Positions 60,951 through 64,000 of a stretch of DNA of 64,000 bases are shown in pieces. The stretch covers positions 496,001 to 560,000 of the forward strand of contig NZ_VCRO01000003.1 in assembly GCF_006007885.1 (NCBI RefSeq), given 5' to 3'. Numbering within the stretch: position 1 is the stretch's first letter; every line of letters starts with the position of its first letter. The DNA comes from Alteribacter natronophilus. Lineage in GTDB: Bacteria; Bacillota; Bacilli; Bacillales; Salisediminibacteriaceae. Below the pieces are notes generated by a model. That model made no database searches and was not told the origin of the DNA. It was given only the letters and a program-made list of their open reading frames with translations. Position numbers and translations under genes: made by a program.

Positions 60951-61952
60951 CTAGTATTTGATCCGCGGATCAATGTAGCTGTAGAGGAGATCGACAACCA
61001 GATTGATCAGAACGAACATTGTTGCAATCACAAGGATTCCGGACTGGATAACCGGGTAGTCACGGTTGCCGATGGCTTCATAAACATATCGTCCAATCCC
61101 CGGCCAGCTGAAAATTGTTTCCGTCAGAAGTGCACCTCCGAGAAGGGTTCCTGTCTGAAGGCCAACAACCGTCAGTACCGGAATGACCGCATTTTTAAAT
61201 CCGTGACGGTAAATAACCGTAAACGTTTTTGAACCTTTTGCTTCCACTGTGCGCATATAGTCCTGTCTTAAAACTTCAAGCATGCTCGAGCGGGTCATCC
61301 GGGCGATAATCGCCATCGGAATCGTTCCAAGGGCAATCCCCGGAAGGATAAGGTGTTTGAAACTGGTCCACCACTGGTCAAACCTGCCGTTTATAATGGT
61401 GTCAATTAGATAGAAGTAGGTGGTCGTTTCGACGGGATCCCGCGGATTGGCACGTCCGAAAGCCGGAAGCCAGCCGAGCTCCTGGGCAAACACCCACTGC
61501 TGCATCAGACCGAGCCAGAAAATAGGCATCGACACCCCCACAAGGGCAATGATCATAGCAGTATAGTCAAACATGGAATTCTGTCTCCATGCGCTGATAA
61601 TCCCTGCGTTTACTCCGACAATAACAGCGAAGATGAGTGCAAAAATAGTCAGTTCTATTGTTGCGGCAAGATACGGCAGAATTTCCGTGGAAATTTCCCC
61701 TCTTGTACGAAGAGAGGTCCCCAGGTCTCCCTGCAGAATACCTGCAACATAGTTTCCATACTGAACAAAGTAAGGTTCGTTAAGACCAAGCTGCTCTTCC
61801 AGGCTTGCTATTGCCTGAGGGCTTGCCTGTTCCCCAAGAATAACCTGAGCCGGATTTCCTGGAATAAGATGGATAATGGAAAAGGTAATCAAGGACATCC
61901 CGATCAGGACGGGGATGAGCATAAGCAGTCTACGTATTGTATAAGCAAGCAT
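60951..61952 (-). CDS. Peptide/nickel ABC transporter permease, DppB type
   Basis: 333 residues from the ATG at 61952 (CTGAGGTG six bases upstream), with the DppB start YTIRRLLMLIPVLIGMSLIT and coupling loop LRQDYMRTVEAKGS. It pairs with the DppC-type gene. The GTG at 61961 would leave no room for a ribosome binding site. Confidence 0.88.
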   Translation of the reverse strand: MLAYTIRRLLMLIPVLIGMSLITFSIIHLIPGNPAQVILGEQASPQAIASLEEQLGLNEPYFVQYGNYVAGILQGDLGTSLRTRGEISTEILPYLAATIELTIFALIFAVIVGVNAGIISAWRQNSMFDYTAMIIALVGVSMPIFWLGLMQQWVFAQELGWLPAFGRANPRDPVETTTYFYLIDTIINGRFDQWWTSFKHLILPGIALGTIPMAIIARMTRSSMLEVLRQDYMRTVEAKGSKTFTVIYRHGFKNAVIPVLTVVGLQTGTLLGGALLTETIFSWPGIGRYVYEAIGNRDYPVIQSGILVIATMFVLINLVVDLLYSYIDPRIKY

Positions 61953-62057
61953 TGCGTTCACCTCAGGTTTCCATTCAGCGTATGTACAACCGGTTAAAAG
62001 AGCAGTGAAGCGGCTCCATCCAGGGAGCCGCCCCCTGTCTCATTTAATTCATTCTGC

Positions 62058-63737
62058 TTATTCTGTAAGTTCCACCTCATGGAGGGACTCACTTGTGGAT
62101 GGATGCGGCACATAGTTCTGAACACGCTCGTTTCCGGCAAGTACAGGGATTGAGTGTACAAGCGGAATCATCGGAGCATCTTCGTGCACAACCTGCGCTG
62201 CTTCCTTGTAAATCTCATCGCGCTCATCTTCATCAACGCTCACTTTACCACGGTTAAACAGCTCATCTGCTTCCTCACTGCGGTAGAACGTACGGTTACC
62301 GCCAGGGATAGCATCACCATGAAGAAGGTTGCCGTAGAAGTAGTCAGGGTCACCATTCGTACCGGACCAGCCAAGCATGAATACATCCTGCTCCCCCTGC
62401 TCGGTACGCTCGAGGTACGTTGCCCACTCTTCTGTATGAATGTTCGCAGTTACTCCAATGGCATTAAAGTTTTCCTGAAGCACTTCCGCTGCACGCTGCG
62501 GATCCGGCATGTAAGGACGGGCTACAGGCATCGTCCAAAGATCGAACTCGAGACCGTCTGCGTAACCTGCTTCCTCAAGAAGCTCCATTGCACGATCCGG
62601 ATCGTATGCGTACTCTTCCACGTTGTCGTTATACCCGAGATAGTCCGGCGGAATGATGTTCTTAGCCGGCTCTGCAAGTCCTGCAAACAGAGTCATAATC
62701 AGTGTTTCTTTATCAACTGCGTGATTCAGAGCCTGACGGACAAGCACATCATCAAACGGCTCTTTGTCCATATTGAATCCGAGGTACCCGATATTATTTG
62801 TCGCACGTTCGAAAACAGTCAGGCCGTCTTCTCCTTCAATGGCATCCACATCATCCGGGTTCAGTCCGTCCATGATGTCAATTTCCCCTGAACGGAGAGC
62901 AGTAAGACGGGCAGAGTTATCCGGGATCACCTGGAAGATAACAGAGTCCAGCTTCGGATAGCCTTCCTGCCAGTAGTCTTCATTCTTCTCAAGAACGATC
63001 TGATCGTCACGGGACCAGCTTACAAATTTAAATGGTCCTGTACCTACAGGGTTTTCGTTAATCGCACTGCCGTGCTCTTCAAATGCTGCAGGAGACGTAA
63101 TGGCGAAGTAGCTCATCCCCATGTTCTGGATAAAGGAACCAAGCTGCTCGTTGAGTACAAACTCAACTTCATAGTCATCAATCACGTTAATTTCGTCGAT
63201 GACGTGACCATCATCCCCCTGGAAACCACCGAACTGTGTACCGTATACACTGTATGTGTAACCGTCATCGATAAACGCATACTCGTGATCCGGATCTGCC
63301 CAGCGTTCGAAGTTCAGTTTTACGGCATCGGCGTTAAAATCCGTACCGTCATGGAACGTTACACCTTCTTCCAGGTAGAACGTATACGTGAGACCGTCAT
63401 CAGATACGTCCCAGTCATGGGCAAGCCCAGGTCCGATTTCAAAGGAATCGGCATCAAACTCGAGAAGAGACTCGTAAATCTGTTTCGTTACACGGGAAGA
63501 CTCCCCGTCTGTAACACTCGCATAGTCGAGACTGACAGAGTCACCACCACGGGCAAAAATCAGAGTCTGATCCTCAGCCAGGTCCCCGTTGGCGTCATCA
63601 CCGCCGTTTTCTTCTGTGTCTTCCCCATTTTCTCCTGTGTCCTCATCGCCTGCAGTTTCATCATCCCCGCCGCAAGCAGCAAGAGACGCCACCATGGCTA
63701 CAGAAAGAGGCCACATCCAAAGACTCTTCTTGCGCAT
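62058..63737 (-). CDS. Peptide ABC transporter substrate-binding lipoprotein, DppA/OppA type
   Basis: The 559-residue protein has a lipoprotein signal ending SLAAC, then an acidic, Gly/Asp/Glu-rich linker of about 30 residues, then the SBP_bac_5 fold with LIFARGGDSVSLDYASVTDG, YLEEGVTFHDGTDFNADAVK and PYMPDPQRAAEVLQENF. The acid linker is again a sign of a high-salt host. It lies between the ATPase gene and dppB in the operon. Ligand: peptides or, less likely, nickel or glutathione. Confidence 0.88.
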   Translation of the reverse strand: MRKKSLWMWPLSVAMVASLAACGGDDETAGDEDTGENGEDTEENGGDDANGDLAEDQTLIFARGGDSVSLDYASVTDGESSRVTKQIYESLLEFDADSFEIGPGLAHDWDVSDDGLTYTFYLEEGVTFHDGTDFNADAVKLNFERWADPDHEYAFIDDGYTYSVYGTQFGGFQGDDGHVIDEINVIDDYEVEFVLNEQLGSFIQNMGMSYFAITSPAAFEEHGSAINENPVGTGPFKFVSWSRDDQIVLEKNEDYWQEGYPKLDSVIFQVIPDNSARLTALRSGEIDIMDGLNPDDVDAIEGEDGLTVFERATNNIGYLGFNMDKEPFDDVLVRQALNHAVDKETLIMTLFAGLAEPAKNIIPPDYLGYNDNVEEYAYDPDRAMELLEEAGYADGLEFDLWTMPVARPYMPDPQRAAEVLQENFNAIGVTANIHTEEWATYLERTEQGEQDVFMLGWSGTNGDPDYFYGNLLHGDAIPGGNRTFYRSEEADELFNRGKVSVDEDERDEIYKEAAQVVHEDAPMIPLVHSIPVLAGNERVQNYVPHPSTSESLHEVELTE

Positions 63738-63770
63738 CTTGTTTCCCCCTTAAATTAATAGTGTAAAAGC

Positions 63771-64000
63771 TTATTTAATCTGTGACCGGTCCTTCACGTC
63801 ATCGTCGTAAAGATGACAGGCCACAAAATGGTTAACTGATTTTTCGGTAAATTCAGGCCGGACCTGTTTACAGATATCCATTGCTTCAGGACATCTCGTA
63901 TGAAAAGCACATCCTGACGGCGGATTCGACGGACTCGGTACGTCCCCTTCCAGAATCACCCGTTCTGTAATCTTGTCCGGATCAGGATCCGGTACAGCAG
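63771..64000 (-). CDS. Peptide ABC transporter ATP-binding protein, C-terminal part
   Basis: The frame is open to the window end; 76 residues are visible. They form the oligopeptide transporter C-terminal region: [20 protein letters not shown], then [19 protein letters not shown]. The nucleotide-binding core lies outside. The shown GTG at 63959 is not a start. It is the upstream member of the peptide transporter operon. Confidence 0.88.
   Translation of the reverse strand, partial: AVPDPDPDKITERVILEGDVPSPSNPPSGCAFHTRCPEAMDICKQVRPEFTEKSVNHFVACHLYDDDVKDRSQIK

Noticed and set aside
1-64000. CRISPR array, rRNA, tRNA, T-box leader or complete insertion sequence
   Set aside because: None of the direct-repeat-spacer pattern, conserved RNA signatures or transposase frames was seen on reading both strands; a covariance scan would be needed to exclude a single tRNA.

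Overview
The window reads as chromosome of a low-to-mid GC, spore-forming member of the Bacillaceae. The evidence is the run mnmM/ytqB, ytpA, ytoA, metK, pckA, ytlACD, ytkD, which follows the Bacillus subtilis order, together with S-box riboswitches, a near-perfect cre site, a Rex box, a YheC/YheD-type spore ATP-grasp protein and AGGAGG ribosome binding sites. Exported proteins are very acidic, which suggests a halophilic or haloalkaliphilic relative; the genus cannot be fixed from sequence alone.

Layout. 0-12.5 kb: end of mnmM, a malate/auxin-type carrier, ytpA, ytoA, a PAP2 phosphatase with a glycosyltransferase, metK behind a SAM riboswitch, pckA, a 44-residue membrane peptide, the ytlACD ABC transporter and ytkD; a 258-bp MITE with an 8-bp target duplication lies between ytlD and ytkD. 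12.5-20.5 kb: an MFS exporter, mobA, fdhE, a polysaccharide deacetylase, small membrane proteins and an ArsB-type carrier. 20.7-30.2 kb: a seven-gene methionine operon on the minus strand, metX, metY (fused to a CoA-binding domain), a NitT/TauT ABC transporter, acsA and hom. Two complete SAM riboswitch-terminator units in series, each with its own promoter, precede metX, and a third sits two bases after the metX stop. 30.8-34.4 kb: fruR-fruK-fruA with a cre site on the promoter.

34.6-47.5 kb: a YitT protein, a CstR-like regulator, a tiny very acidic lipoprotein, a DedA protein, a spore ATP-grasp protein, a PQQ-type sugar dehydrogenase, YfmJ, a histidine-kinase remnant and a MoxR/DUF58/membrane-protein operon. 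47.7-50.8 kb: the glyoxylate shunt genes aceB-aceA, led by a previously easy-to-miss 53-residue DnaJ-type zinc-ribbon gene. 51-55.8 kb: a GltS-type carrier, a D-amino-acid transaminase with a DmpA peptidase, and a UDP-glucuronate epimerase. 55.9-59.3 kb: cydD-cydC with a Rex box. 60-64 kb: a peptide ABC transporter cut by the window edge.

Between genes lies a superfamily of GC-rich palindromic repeats, here called A, B and C, with about a dozen copies sharing a CCTGCGGG...CCCGCAGG core. Several have terminal inverted repeats and two are flanked by direct repeats, so at least some behave as non-autonomous mobile elements. No rRNA, tRNA, CRISPR array, prophage or complete insertion sequence was seen.
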